Of a stretch of DNA of 64,000 nucleotides, positions 8,088-19,595 are shown one piece after another. The stretch is from Streptomyces sp. Act143 (GTDB lineage: Bacteria; Actinomycetota; Actinomycetes; Streptomycetales; Streptomycetaceae), in NCBI RefSeq assembly GCF_003143935.1, contig NZ_QFRX01000001.1, positions 9,009,356 to 9,073,355 on the forward strand. Direction: 5' to 3'. The position numbers and the translations under genes are program-made. Each line of letters begins with the position of its first letter. Positions within the stretch are counted from its first letter, which is position 1. Below the pieces are notes generated by a model. It was given only the letters and a program-made list of their open reading frames with translations, did not search any database and was not told the DNA's origin.

Positions 8088-8774
8088 GTGAGAAGCAGCG
8101 GCGACGGTACGGCTGGGGGTGCCCCCGGACGCAGTCTCGGGGCGAGCGGTCCGTACCCTCCCCAGGGCTCTCAACTTCGTTCGAGTTGGGGGGACCCCCA
8201 TCACGGCAGCGCGACCGACCACGCTCCGCAGCGACCGGCGGCCGTGCCGAGCAGTGGCGGAGGGGCGACGTCCATGGCGTCCGAGCAGATCGGCTACCGT
8301 GGTCCGACGGCCTGTGCGGCCGCCGGCATCACTTATCGGCAACTCGACTACTGGGCGCGCACCGGCCTCGTCGAGCCGAGCGTACGGCCCGCTCACGGGT
8401 CGGGAACACAGCGTCTGTACAGCTTCCGGGACGTCGTCGTCCTGAAGATCGTCAAGCGGTTCCTCGACACCGGTGTGTCGCTCCAGAACATCCGTACCGC
8501 AGTGCTGCACCTGCGGGAGAGCGGTTTCCGGGACCTGGAGCGCATGACGCTGATGAGCGACGGCGCCACCGTGTACGAGTGCACCTCGCCGGACGAGGTG
8601 CATGCGCTGCTCCAGGGTGGCCAGGGCATCTTCGGGATCGCCGTGGGCGTGGTGTGGCGGGACGTCGAGAGCGCCCTGTCGCAGCTGCACGGGGAGCGCA
8701 TCGACACCGGTGAGACGCTCGTGGGCCACAACCCCGCCGACGAACTGGCGCGGCGACGCAACCGGGCGGTCTGA
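8088..8774 (+). CDS. MerR family regulator
   Basis: 228 aa. A variable, low-complexity N-terminal extension of about 64 residues precedes a MerR DNA-binding domain (IGYRGPTACAAAGITYRQLD, then SGTQRLYSFRDVV) and an unassigned C-terminal part. It corresponds by position to Rv1830. GTG 8088 follows AAGGACGGAGG (8072-8082). The extension contains a GC-rich palindromic element (8155-8201) that looks like a dispersed intergenic repeat read in frame. Ligand unknown. Confidence 0.82.
   Translation: MRSSGDGTAGGAPGRSLGASGPYPPQGSQLRSSWGDPHHGSATDHAPQRPAAVPSSGGGATSMASEQIGYRGPTACAAAGITYRQLDYWARTGLVEPSVRPAHGSGTQRLYSFRDVVVLKIVKRFLDTGVSLQNIRTAVLHLRESGFRDLERMTLMSDGATVYECTSPDEVHALLQGGQGIFGIAVGVVWRDVESALSQLHGERIDTGETLVGHNPADELARRRNRAV
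8155..8201. repeat. REP-like palindromic element inside the MerR coding region
   Basis: The segment combines a short stem (CAACT/AGTTG around TCGTTCG) and GGGGGGACCCCC. As I remember it, elements of this kind recur between Streptomyces genes. Here it is translated as part of the variable N-terminal extension. Confidence 0.45.
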
Positions 8775-8803
8775 AGGGCCGCTTCCGGGCTCCGGGGGCG
8801 GCA

Positions 8804-8826
8804 TTGTCAGTGGCGTAGGGCAGCAT
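8804..8826 (+). promoter_or_regulatory. DNA-damage (RecA-independent, PafBC-type) promoter of dinB
   Basis: TTGTCAGTG (8804-8812), 8 nt, then CAGCAT (8821-8826). The layout TTGTCAGTG-N8-TANNNT is the RecA-NDp/PafBC promoter type. The dinB GTG begins 7 nt after the -10, so the transcript is probably leaderless. The -10 deviates at its first base. Confidence 0.72.
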
Positions 8827-8833
8827 CGGAGAT

Positions 8834-10219
8834 GTGAGAACCGCGCCCACGATTCTGCATCTCGACATGGATGCCTTCTTCGCCTCGGCGGAGCAGGCGT
8901 CCAAGCCGAGTCTGCGCGGGAAGGCCGTCGTCGTGGGCGGGCTGGGGCCGCGTGGTGTGGTGGCCACCGCGTCGTACGAGGCCCGGGTCTTCGGGGTGCA
9001 TTCCGCGATGCCGATGGCGCAGGCGCGGCGGCTGGCGCCGAACGCCGCGTATCTCGTCCCGCGCTTCGGGTTCTACCGGTCGATCAGTGAGCAGGTGATG
9101 GCGCTGCTGCGGGCGTTGTCTCCGTTGGTGGAGCCGTTGAGCCTCGACGAGGCGTTCGTGGATCTGGAGGCCGGGGGAGCGGCCTGGGACGAAGGGTCCG
9201 CGAGGTTGACGGGGGAGAAGCTGCGCGCCGACATACGGGCGGTCACCGGGCTGACGGGGTCCGTGGGGCTGGCGGCGTCCAAGATGCTCGCGAAGATCGC
9301 CTCCGAGCAGGCCAAGCCCGACGGGCTCGTGGTCATCGAGCCGGGGACCGAGCGGGGGTTGCTCGGGCCGATGTCCGTGCGGATCCTGCCGGGGGTGGGG
9401 CCGGCGACGGGGGACCATCTGCGGCGGGCCGGTATCCACACGGTGGAGGAGATCGTCGAGGCGGGTGAGGACGAGCTCGTACGCCTGCTCGGAAAGGCCC
9501 ATGGGCACGGGTTGTACGCGATGGCGCTGGCGCACGACGAGCGGCCCGTGGTAGCGGAGCGGGAGACCAAGTCCGTGTCGGTCGAGGACACGTACGACGT
9601 GGACATCCACGACCGGCTGCGGGTGGGGATGGAGGTGCAGCGGCTGGCCGACCGGTGCGTGCGGAGGCTGCGGGGGGCCGGGTTGTCGGGGCGGACCATC
9701 GTGCTGAAGGTGCGGCGGTACGACTTCTCGACGCTGACTCGGTCGGAGACCCTGCGGGGGCCCACGGATGATCCGGCCGTGGTGCGGGAGGCCGCGGCAC
9801 GGTTGCTGGAGTCCGTGGACACTACGGGGGGTGTGCGGCTGCTGGGCGTAGGGGTTTCCGGGCTTGCCGACTACACGCAGGAGGATCTGTTCGCTCAGGC
9901 CGCGGGGGATCTCGCGGAGGTTCCCGAGGAGGAGTCGGGGGAGGCGGCCGGCGAGAGAGTGGAGGTGCCGGTCGAGCGGCGGTGGGTCACGGGGCATGAC
10001 GTGACGCATGCCGAGTACGGGCATGGGTGGGTGCAGGGGAGTGGGCTGGGGCGGGTGACGGTGCGGTTCGAGACGCCGGATTCCGAGCCGGGGCGGGTGC
10101 GGACGTTTCGGGTGGAGGATCCCGCGTTGGCTGTGGCTGAGCCTTTGCCGGTGGTGCCGGTTGTGGACGGGACATCCGGACTTCGGCCTGAGGTGTGTTC
10201 CCGCCCGCACAACCCGTGA
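8834..10219 (+). CDS. dinB: DNA polymerase IV (Y family)
   Basis: 461 aa. The catalytic carboxylates are visible in LDMDAFFASAE (residues 10-20) and SLDEAFVD (about 103-110). The helix-hairpin-helix thumb (ILPGVGPATGDHLRRAGI) and little-finger domain follow. The C-terminus is extended by about 100 residues beyond the E. coli enzyme, with an HAEYGHGWVQG segment typical of actinobacterial forms. The enzyme performs translesion synthesis at stalled forks. GTG 8834 is probably leaderless, expressed from the damage-type promoter at 8804. Confidence 0.95.
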   Translation: MRTAPTILHLDMDAFFASAEQASKPSLRGKAVVVGGLGPRGVVATASYEARVFGVHSAMPMAQARRLAPNAAYLVPRFGFYRSISEQVMALLRALSPLVEPLSLDEAFVDLEAGGAAWDEGSARLTGEKLRADIRAVTGLTGSVGLAASKMLAKIASEQAKPDGLVVIEPGTERGLLGPMSVRILPGVGPATGDHLRRAGIHTVEEIVEAGEDELVRLLGKAHGHGLYAMALAHDERPVVAERETKSVSVEDTYDVDIHDRLRVGMEVQRLADRCVRRLRGAGLSGRTIVLKVRRYDFSTLTRSETLRGPTDDPAVVREAAARLLESVDTTGGVRLLGVGVSGLADYTQEDLFAQAAGDLAEVPEEESGEAAGERVEVPVERRWVTGHDVTHAEYGHGWVQGSGLGRVTVRFETPDSEPGRVRTFRVEDPALAVAEPLPVVPVVDGTSGLRPEVCSRPHNP

Positions 10220-10295
10220 CGGTTTCATGGCCGGGTACGGGTGGCCCCTGGGGTACGGGACCGCCGTCGGCGGCAGCGGGTGGTCGTGCGATGTT

Positions 10296-10673
10296 TCAGG
10301 CTTCCGCTTCCTCTGTTCCCGCCAGCTTGCCGAAGTCCCTGTCCGGGAGTGCGGGCGGTGCGGCCACGTCCAGGCCGTAGTGGTGGTACAGCTGGAGTTC
10401 CTGGTCGGGGGAGAGGTGGCGGCCGACCCCGAAGTCCGGGGCGTCCTTGATCAAGGAGCGTTCGAAGGGGACGCGGAGGGCGCCCTCGATCAGCTCGCTG
10501 GGCTCCAGAGGGACGAAGGCGTCCCGGGAGAACAGGCCGGTGCGTATGGCCGCCCACTCCGGCACGCCGGTCGCGTCGTCGAGGTAGACCTCGTCGATCG
10601 TGCCGATCTTGGTGCCGTTGCGGTCGAACGCCTTGCGGCCGATCAGGTTGCGCGGATCGATGTCGGTCTGCAC
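10296..10673 (-). CDS. PRC-barrel domain protein
   Basis: 125 aa with an N-terminal PRC barrel (LIGRKAFDRNGTKIGTIDEVYLD) and a short C-terminal tail with a PDQELQLYHHYGLD segment common in actinobacterial members. The role is unknown; related domains bind RNA or proteins. GTG at 10673 is chosen because TGGAGGG stands 6 nt upstream. A longer frame to 10706 lacks a ribosome binding site. It is transcribed against dinB and away from gcvP. Confidence 0.82.
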   Translation of the reverse strand: MQTDIDPRNLIGRKAFDRNGTKIGTIDEVYLDDATGVPEWAAIRTGLFSRDAFVPLEPSELIEGALRVPFERSLIKDAPDFGVGRHLSPDQELQLYHHYGLDVAAPPALPDRDFGKLAGTEEAEA

Positions 10674-10813
10674 AGGCCCTCCACTAGGTCGCGAATCGCA
10701 ACTCATCCGTAAGCACTACAAAAGAGCACATCGGGGCGCGTGGCCACTCGAGGGCTCCTCTAGGAAGCGGCTTTTCGGGCGCTGGTAGGCTGGCAAGCGG
10801 CTGTTGACCCCGC

Positions 10814-11016
10814 GCGGGAGAGTCCTCCGGAGATCATCCGGGGGCGCCGAAGGAGCAAATCCTCCCCGGAATCTCTCAGGCCCACGTACCGCACGGGTGA
10901 GGTCACTCTGGAAAGCAGAGCGGTTGTCGACGGCTGCCGCTCTCACCGACGGTGAAAGCCGGACAGCACGCGTGTCCTGGTGAAGCTCTCAGGTTGAGAT
11001 GACAGAGGGGGAGGCC
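10814..11016 (+). promoter_or_regulatory. Tandem glycine riboswitch
   Basis: Two aptamers in a row. The first (about 10814-10921) has GGGAGAGT, CGCCGAAGGAGCAA and CTCTCAGG. The second (about 10926-11008) has CACCGACGGTGAAAGCC, CTCTCAGG and GACAGAG. These are the conserved glycine-aptamer blocks, and the downstream gene is gcvP, the usual partner. The 3' edge GGAGGCC (11010-11016) is complementary to GGCCTCC (11066-11072), which overlaps the gcvP ribosome binding site. This suggests translational control (inference). Confidence 0.93.
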
Positions 11017-11075
11017 GCCGGGACCCGCAGCCGTGGTGTCCCTCGAAGGTCGCGTCAGACCAGGAGGCCTCCGCA

Positions 11076-13961
<2,886 letters not shown>

Positions 13962-13978
13962 GTCCCGGTTGTGCGCAA

Positions 13979-14004
13979 GGGCCCCGCTTCGGCGGGGCCC
14001 TTTT
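13979..14004 (+). terminator. gcvP terminator
   Basis: GGGCCCCGC (13979-13987), TTCG loop, GCGGGGCCC (13992-14000), then TTTT. It is a strong intrinsic terminator 17 nt after gcvP. Confidence 0.92.
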
Positions 14005-14066
14005 CGTCGTGCCGGCCTTTCGGGCGTGCGGGGCGCCGTCGGGCGGGCCGGGCCGGCGCGTCGGGG

Positions 14067-14486
14067 TTACGCCGTCGCCAGCGACACCTCGGTCGACTTG
14101 ATCAAGGCCACGACCGTGGTGCCGGCCGCGAGGGCGAGGTCCGCGGCGGCTTCCTTGGTGATCGCCGCGGTGATCTCGGTGCCGTCGAACGCGACCTTCA
14201 CGGAGGCCATGGCCGCGCCCGTGGCGACGGCGGTGACCGTGCCGGGGAGCTGGTTGCGGATGGAGAGACCCTCCACCGGCCCGGTGGCGAGGGCCACCTC
14301 CGTCGACTTCACCAGGGCGCGGACGGCGGAGCCCGGGGCGAGGCCGAGGTCGGTCACGGCCTCCTTGGTGATCGCCGCGGTGAGGTTCTGGCCGCCGGTG
14401 AGGCGGATTCCCACGGTGGACATGACCTCGCCGGAGGTGATGGCGGTGACGGTACCGGGGAGTTGGTTGCGGATGCTCAGGGTCAT
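14067..14486 (-). CDS. Molbindin, two Mop/TOBE domains
   Basis: 139 aa made of two tandem Mop domains of about 68 residues, each starting with LSIRNQLPGTVTA and ending in ALVKSTEV/ALIKSTEV. Such di-Mop proteins bind molybdate or tungstate in the cytoplasm. ATG 14486 gives the usual short Mop N-terminus. A TACGGT hexamer lies 8 nt upstream, so it may be leaderless. No modABC transporter is nearby. The next gene carries a further Mop-like domain. Confidence 0.85.
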   Translation of the reverse strand: MTLSIRNQLPGTVTAITSGEVMSTVGIRLTGGQNLTAAITKEAVTDLGLAPGSAVRALVKSTEVALATGPVEGLSIRNQLPGTVTAVATGAAMASVKVAFDGTEITAAITKEAAADLALAAGTTVVALIKSTEVSLATA

Positions 14487-14582
14487 GAGCATCAACCGTA
14501 GGGTGCCGTGCGGCTTATGCCGGGTATGCGGGCGCCTGCGGGATTTCTGTGTTCGGCCTTGCGTTCGGCTTCGTGTTCGGCT

Positions 14583-14978
14583 CTACGCGCGGTCGATATG
14601 GACGTTCGTCGACTTCACCCGGGCCGTGGCCTCCATGCCGACCTCCAGGCCGAGCTCTTCGACGGCCTCGCGGGTGAGCAGGGAGACGAGGCGGTGCGGG
14701 CCGGCCTGGATCTCCACCTGGGCGGCGACGTCGCCGAGTTTGATCGCTGTGACGATGCCGGGGAAGGCATTGCGGACCGAGGTGTACGACGGCTCGTCGT
14801 CGGCCGCGGTGCCCTTGGCCAACTCCACGGAGAACGCGGCGAGATCGCGGCCGTCGATGAGGCGGCGGCCGCTGTCGTCGCGGTGGGTCGGCACTCGGCC
14901 GGCGTCCGCCCAGCGGCGTGCGGTGTCGGGGCTGACGCCGAGCAGCCGTGCCGCCTGGCCGATCGTGTAGGACTGCAT
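14583..14978 (-). CDS. HTH-TOBE molybdate-binding regulator
   Basis: 131 aa. Residues 1-60 are a MerR/excisionase-type helix-turn-helix (YTIGQAARLLGVSPDTARRW). Residues 70-131 form a TOBE/Mop domain (SVRNAFPGIVTAIKLGD ... ARVKSTNVH). It probably senses molybdate or tungstate and regulates target genes, a compact counterpart of ModE (inference). ATG 14978 is preceded 7 nt upstream by TATCGT, consistent with a leaderless mRNA. GTG 14987 is an alternative start. Confidence 0.8.
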   Translation of the reverse strand: MQSYTIGQAARLLGVSPDTARRWADAGRVPTHRDDSGRRLIDGRDLAAFSVELAKGTAADDEPSYTSVRNAFPGIVTAIKLGDVAAQVEIQAGPHRLVSLLTREAVEELGLEVGMEATARVKSTNVHIDRA

Positions 14979-14987
14979 GCCGATCAC

Positions 14988-15485
14988 GATAGTGCCGCGT
15001 GTTCTCGTGAAGGGCCGGTGGCCCAGGGGGCGGGGCGTCAGCCCGCGTGGACCCGGGGCGGGGGGCTCGGTCCGGTTCTGCTTCATGTCGGACAGGCCCT
15101 TCAGCATCCAGGCGCGCAGGCGACTGGGTGGGGTGTTCGGTGGTGGCCGTCGATCGGCTCCCCATGTGCGGCGCGGTGCGGTGCAGTCGGCCATCCCGAG
15201 GACGGCCGATTCGGCGTAGGCGGAGAGTGACGCGTGGGCCCATGGATCTGAGGTCCGGAGGCGTCGAGCTTCCGTCAAGGCTGGCCTGGCAGTGCTCACC
15301 GTCTGGGCAAAACCGATGGTCAGGAGGGGTGGAGGAGCGGATGCGCTGCGTGCGGACGGCGGCGCCAGGGGGCGCGGGGCGGGCGCCCTGTGTGACGGGG
15401 GGGCCGGGCTCGCGGAGGGGCGCCGGGTTCTCGTGGTCGGGCGGTCATGGGCTGCTCGGGCGACGAGGCGGGAGCAAGCGCTGTC
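14988..15485. other. Non-coding stretch before the xylan genes
   Basis: About 500 bases without a convincing gene. A 61-codon frame at 15341 has a GGAGGAG in front but no recognisable protein features, and I do not call it. Regulatory signals start only at 15486. Confidence 0.5.
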
Positions 15486-15514
15486 TTGTCCCGGCCTCGG
15501 CATCCTCGTACAGT
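15486..15514 (+). promoter_or_regulatory. Promoter of the GH43 gene
   Basis: TTGTCC (15486-15491), a 17-bp spacer and TACAGT (15509-15514). The predicted RNA start is near 15521, with the operator downstream of it. Confidence 0.6.
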
Positions 15515-15541
15515 CCGCTTTCGTAATGTTCGCCAACGGGG

Positions 15542-15554
15542 CCGAATGTTTCGA
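15542..15554. promoter_or_regulatory. Xylan-type operator upstream of the GH43 gene
   Basis: CCGAATGTTTCGA keeps the arms CGAA and TTTCG of the CGAAACTTTCG element known from Streptomyces xylanase promoters. Its centre is 34 bp after the -10 box, nearly the same distance as at the transporter promoter. Confidence 0.6.
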
Positions 15555-15581
15555 TCGGCCCGTCGGAAGGGCTGACGCTCC

Positions 15582-17075
15582 ATGCGGATGTACGACAACC
15601 CCGTCCTCGGTGGATTTCACCCGGACCCGAGTGTGTGCCGGGTCGGGGACGACTACTACCTGGTCTGTTCCAGCTTCGAGTACTTTCCCGGCGTTCCGCT
15701 CTTCCACAGCCGTGACCTGGTGCACTGGCGGCAGATCGGCAACGTCCTCGACCGGCCCGAGCAGTTGGAGCTGACCGACGACATCCCGGCGTCCGCGGGC
15801 ATCTACGCCCCCACCCTGCGCCATCACGACGGCCGCTTCTACATGATCACCACCGTCGTCGGCACCCGCGGCAACTTCATCGTCAGCAGCGAACGTCCCG
15901 AGGGTCCGTGGTCCGACCCGGTGTGGGTCGACGTGCCCAGCATCGACCCCGACCTGGCCTGGGACGAGGACGGCAACTGCTGGTGCACGGTCGCCGGTTG
16001 CCGCCTCGCGCGCATCGACCCCGGGACGGGGAAGGTCCTGGAGGGGCCCCTCCCGGTGTGGTCCGGGACCGGGTTGGAGCACCCGGAGGCGCCGCACCTG
16101 TACCGCATCGGCGACTGGTGGTACCTCATGCTCGCGGAGGGCGGCACCGCCCAGGGGCACTGCGTTTCGATCGCTCGCGCCCGCTCGCCGCGCGGACCCT
16201 ATGAACCGGCCCCGCACAACCCCGTGCTGAGCCACCGCAGCACCGACTCGCCCATCCAGTGCACCGGCCATGCCGACCTGGTCGAGGCGGCCGACGGCAC
16301 CTGGTGGATGCTGCTGCTGGGGACACGTCCGCGGGGCTATTTCCCGGGGTTCCACGTGCTCGGCCGGGAGACGTTCCTGACCCCGGTGGAATGGGTCGAG
16401 GGATGGCCCAGGGTCGGTCCGGTCCTGGAGCGCCATCCGGCGCCGGCCGCCTGGCACCCCGTGCCGCCGCCGCCCGAGCGGGACGACTTCGACGCCGCCG
16501 TGCTCGCCCCGTACTGGATCTCCCCGCGCAGCAGGCCGGCCGGCTCGTGGTCGCTGAGCGAGCGGCCCGGGGCGCTGACCCTGCACGCCACCGGCGACAG
16601 CCTCGACCGCCCCGGTCACACCTTCGTCGGGCGCCGTCAGCAGCACCCCGGCTGCCGGGCGGAGACCCGCCTGGAGGCCGGGGTCGGGCGCGCCGGGCTG
16701 TCGGTCCGGATCGACGAGGCCCACCACTACGACCTGGAGATCGCCGGAGGGGAGGCGTGTGTGATCGCCCGGATCGGGCCGGCTCGCCAAGTCGTCGCGC
16801 GGCGGCCGGTACCGGCGGGCCCGCTCACCCTCACCGTCTCCGTGCGCACCGAACCGCTCGTGACCGCCACCGGCGAGGACCTGCCCGGACTGCGGGCCGG
16901 CGGCCCGGACGCCGTCGTCTTCGCCGTCGACGGCGAGCCGCTCGCCGAGCTCGACGGCCGCTATCTGTCCACGCAGGTGGCCGGTGGATTCACCGGCCGG
17001 GTGATCGGGATGTACGTCACCGAGGGCAGCGCCGCCTTCGACTGGTTCGCGTACACGGCCGAGCCGGCGAGGTAG
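15582..17075 (+). CDS. GH43 family beta-xylosidase / arabinofuranosidase
   Basis: 497 aa. The N-terminal five-bladed propeller of GH43 has the three expected acidic residues in GFHPDPS (base), DPDLAWDED (modulator) and LEHPEAP (acid). A C-terminal beta-sandwich follows (about residues 320-497). There is no signal peptide, so it acts in the cytoplasm on imported xylo-oligosaccharides or arabinosides. ATG 15582 has GGAAGG about 11 nt upstream. Substrate choice between xylose and arabinose linkages cannot be fixed from sequence. It is monocistronic but shares its operator type with the transporter operon. Confidence 0.9.
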   Translation: MRMYDNPVLGGFHPDPSVCRVGDDYYLVCSSFEYFPGVPLFHSRDLVHWRQIGNVLDRPEQLELTDDIPASAGIYAPTLRHHDGRFYMITTVVGTRGNFIVSSERPEGPWSDPVWVDVPSIDPDLAWDEDGNCWCTVAGCRLARIDPGTGKVLEGPLPVWSGTGLEHPEAPHLYRIGDWWYLMLAEGGTAQGHCVSIARARSPRGPYEPAPHNPVLSHRSTDSPIQCTGHADLVEAADGTWWMLLLGTRPRGYFPGFHVLGRETFLTPVEWVEGWPRVGPVLERHPAPAAWHPVPPPPERDDFDAAVLAPYWISPRSRPAGSWSLSERPGALTLHATGDSLDRPGHTFVGRRQQHPGCRAETRLEAGVGRAGLSVRIDEAHHYDLEIAGGEACVIARIGPARQVVARRPVPAGPLTLTVSVRTEPLVTATGEDLPGLRAGGPDAVVFAVDGEPLAELDGRYLSTQVAGGFTGRVIGMYVTEGSAAFDWFAYTAEPAR

Positions 17076-17171
17076 TTCCGGAAGTCACCGGAAACGTTCG
17101 GTCCGGTTGTGGCGGGGGCGGATGCCGTGGATGCCGGGGAAGTCGGCCGCAGATTCACCGCGTACAAGGGG

Positions 17172-17201
17172 TTGCCACCGTTTGGGAGCTGTCTCTAGGG
17201 T
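17172..17201 (+). promoter_or_regulatory. Promoter of the xylo-oligosaccharide operon
   Basis: TTGCCA (17172-17177), an 18-bp spacer and TAGGGT (17196-17201). The predicted start is near 17208, and a perfect operator palindrome lies at +25 to +37. Confidence 0.75.
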
Positions 17202-17231
17202 GCGGCAACAACGAAGCTTTCTGGATCAACT

Positions 17232-17244
17232 CCGAAACTTTCGG
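17232..17244. promoter_or_regulatory. Xylan operator, perfect palindrome
   Basis: CCGAAACTTTCGG contains the CGAAACTTTCG element reported in Streptomyces xylanase promoters. It lies downstream of the transcription start, where a LacI-type repressor would block elongation. The likely ligand is the LacI protein encoded at 21637-22683. Confidence 0.82.
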
Positions 17245-17294
17245 TCTTGAGGGCGGTGTAGTGGACACGCCGCCCCGTACCCAAGGAGTGCAAA

Positions 17295-18590
17295 ATGGGC
17301 GACCCGGCACTGTCTCGCCGCGGCTTCCTGGCGGCGTCCGCCGCGACCGGTCTGGGCATGACGGCACTGAGCGGCTGCGGCGGCGATTCGGACGGTGGGT
17401 CGTCCGACGGAACGACCACGATCGAGTGGTGGAACATCTCCACCACCGAACCGGCGCACACCGTCTGGGCGGGCCTCGCCAAGAAGTTCGAGGCCCAGAA
17501 CCCCAAGGTGAAGGTAAAGATCGTTCAGATGGAGAACGACGCCTACAAGTCGAAGATGACGGCGCTGATCGCCTCCGGGAAGCTCCCCGACATCTTCCAC
17601 ACCTGGGGCGGCGGTGTCCTCAAGCAGCAGGTCGACGCGGGCCTCGTCGAGGACCTCAGCGACAAGACCAAGCCGTGGTCCGACGACCTGCTGAAGGTCT
17701 CCAAGGAGGCCTACCTGATCGACGACAAGGTCTACGGCATCCCGTTCGACATCGGCATGATCGGGTTCTGGTACAACAAGGCGCTCTTCAAGCAGGCCGG
17801 CATCGCCGAACCGCCCACCACCTGGGCCGCGTTCCTCGAAGCCGTCAGCAAGCTGAAGGCGAAGAACATCACGCCCATCGCCCTCGCGGGCAAGGAGAAG
17901 TGGCCCGGCATGTACTACTGGGCCTACCTCGCGATGCGCACCGCGGGCGCGAGCGCCGTGCAGAAGGCCTACGACGACAAGGACTTCACCGGCCCCGAGT
18001 TCGTCCAGGCGGGCGCGCACCTGAAGGAACTCGTCGATCTCCAGCCGTTCCAGAAGGGCTTCCTCAACGCCGCCTACTCCACCCCGACCGGCCAGGCGGC
18101 CAGCGTCGGCAACGGCAAGGCGGCCATGGAGCTCATGGGCCAGTGGGCGCCGCAGGTCGAGGCCGACGCGGGCAAGGGCCTCGGCAAGGACCTCGGCTTC
18201 TTCCCGTTCCCGGCGGTCGAGGGCGGCAAGGGCGCCATCACCGAGGTGTTCGGCGGCGGCGGCGGGCACGCCCTGCGCCGGGGCGCCCCGCAGGCGGCCG
18301 TCGACTTCCTGAAGTTCTTCGCCTCCGAGGCCACCGACCTGGAACTGGTGAAGAAGACCGGCACCCTCCCGGTGGTCCCCGGCGCCGAGAGCGCCATATC
18401 CGACCCCAACCTCAAGGCCGTACAGACCCAGTTGAACGCCGCCACCGGCTTCCAGCTCTACCTCGACCAGGCGTACGCCCCCGCCGTCGGCCAGGAGGTC
18501 AACGACAGCGTCGCCGCGCTCATCGCCGGCTCCAAGTCCCCCGAGCAGGTCGCCCAGTCGATCACGAAGTCGGCGAAGGAAGAGCAGTAA
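17295..18590 (+). CDS. Sugar ABC transporter substrate-binding lipoprotein (family 1)
   Basis: 431 aa. The leader has a twin-arginine segment (SRRGFLAA, residues 7-14) and a lipobox LSGC with Cys28. The mature part is a family-1 extracellular binding protein (IEWWNISTTEP, PFDIGMIGFWYNK). It probably captures xylo-oligosaccharides, by analogy with the Bxl system of S. thermoviolaceus and from the adjoining xylanase. ATG 17295 follows AAGGAG. First gene of a four-gene operon. Confidence 0.92.
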   Translation: MGDPALSRRGFLAASAATGLGMTALSGCGGDSDGGSSDGTTTIEWWNISTTEPAHTVWAGLAKKFEAQNPKVKVKIVQMENDAYKSKMTALIASGKLPDIFHTWGGGVLKQQVDAGLVEDLSDKTKPWSDDLLKVSKEAYLIDDKVYGIPFDIGMIGFWYNKALFKQAGIAEPPTTWAAFLEAVSKLKAKNITPIALAGKEKWPGMYYWAYLAMRTAGASAVQKAYDDKDFTGPEFVQAGAHLKELVDLQPFQKGFLNAAYSTPTGQAASVGNGKAAMELMGQWAPQVEADAGKGLGKDLGFFPFPAVEGGKGAITEVFGGGGGHALRRGAPQAAVDFLKFFASEATDLELVKKTGTLPVVPGAESAISDPNLKAVQTQLNAATGFQLYLDQAYAPAVGQEVNDSVAALIAGSKSPEQVAQSITKSAKEEQ

Positions 18591-18596
18591 CCGGCG

Positions 18597-19595
18597 ATGA
18601 CCTCCACGTTCCTCGCAGACAAGCGGAGCCGTCCCGGCGCCGACGCCCCGCCCCCGGACACCGTCAGGGACCGGGGGCGGGCCCGCCGCCGCGCGCTCAA
18701 CTGGCTCACCGCGGTGGGCTTCCAGCTCCCCGCGATGGTCCTGTTCATCGGGCTCGTGCTGCTGCCGATGCTGTTCGCGCTGTACGCCGCCTTCTTCCGC
18801 TGGGGCGGCTTCGGGATGCCCGAGGACTACGTCGGTGTCGACAACTTCACCGACCTGTTCGACAACCCGGTGTTCATGGGCGACCTGTGGCGCTGCCTCC
18901 TGCTGGTGCTGCTGACGCTCGCGCTGCAACTCCCCTTCGCGCTCGCCATGGCGGTCCTGCTCAACCAGCGGCTGCGCGGCCGGGCCGTCTACCGGATGCT
19001 GTTCTTCGCGCCCTACGTGCTGTCCGAGGCGATCACCGGCGTGCTCTTCAGCATGGTGTTCGCGCCGGACGACGGTCTCGCCGACCATCTCCTCGGCGGC
19101 ATCGGCCTCGACAGCCTCGGCGGCGAGTGGTTCGCCGACCCGTCCTGGGTCATGGCGACCCTGTTCATCGTCATGACCTGGAAGTACTTCGGCTTCCACA
19201 TGATGCTGTACCTGGCCGGACTCCAGTCCGTACCCAGGGAGTTGACCGAGGCGGCGCTCATCGACGGCGCCAACGCCTGGCAGCGCTTCCGCAGCGTCAC
19301 GCTGCCGCTGCTGATGCCCACCATCCGCATCAGCATCTTCCTCGCCGTCATCGGTTCCCTCCAGCTCTTCGACCTGGTGTGGGTGATCACGCAGGGCGGT
19401 CCCGACCACCACTCCGAGACCATGGCCGTGACCATGTTCCAGTACGGCTTCAAGCGCTACCAGGTCGGCTACGCCAGCGCGATCAGCGTGGTCATGTTCG
19501 GCATCTGCCTCGTCTTCGCCCTCGCCTACCAGCGCTTCGTGCTCCGCCGTGACCTGGAAGGGGCGACCACCACGATGAGGGGAGCCGGGAAATGA
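18597..19595 (+). CDS. Sugar ABC transporter permease (MalF type)
   Basis: 332 aa with about six membrane segments and the EAA loop for ATPase contact (TEAALIDGANAWQRFRSVTLPLL, split here by its conserved EAA...G). ATG 18597 lies 6 nt after the binding-protein gene, and its stop overlaps the next ATG (ATGA). No ATPase gene is present. In Streptomyces such importers usually share the MsiK ATPase encoded elsewhere. Confidence 0.92.
   Translation: MTSTFLADKRSRPGADAPPPDTVRDRGRARRRALNWLTAVGFQLPAMVLFIGLVLLPMLFALYAAFFRWGGFGMPEDYVGVDNFTDLFDNPVFMGDLWRCLLLVLLTLALQLPFALAMAVLLNQRLRGRAVYRMLFFAPYVLSEAITGVLFSMVFAPDDGLADHLLGGIGLDSLGGEWFADPSWVMATLFIVMTWKYFGFHMMLYLAGLQSVPRELTEAALIDGANAWQRFRSVTLPLLMPTIRISIFLAVIGSLQLFDLVWVITQGGPDHHSETMAVTMFQYGFKRYQVGYASAISVVMFGICLVFALAYQRFVLRRDLEGATTTMRGAGK

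Noticed and set aside
15341..15526. 61-codon frame with a GGAGGAG in front
   Set aside because: No protein-like features, ends at the GH43 promoter region, and would sit alone in a non-coding stretch.
16259..19552. Very long plus-strand frame across the GH43, binding-protein and permease genes
   Set aside because: Out of frame with three well-supported genes; Arg/Pro-rich shadow.
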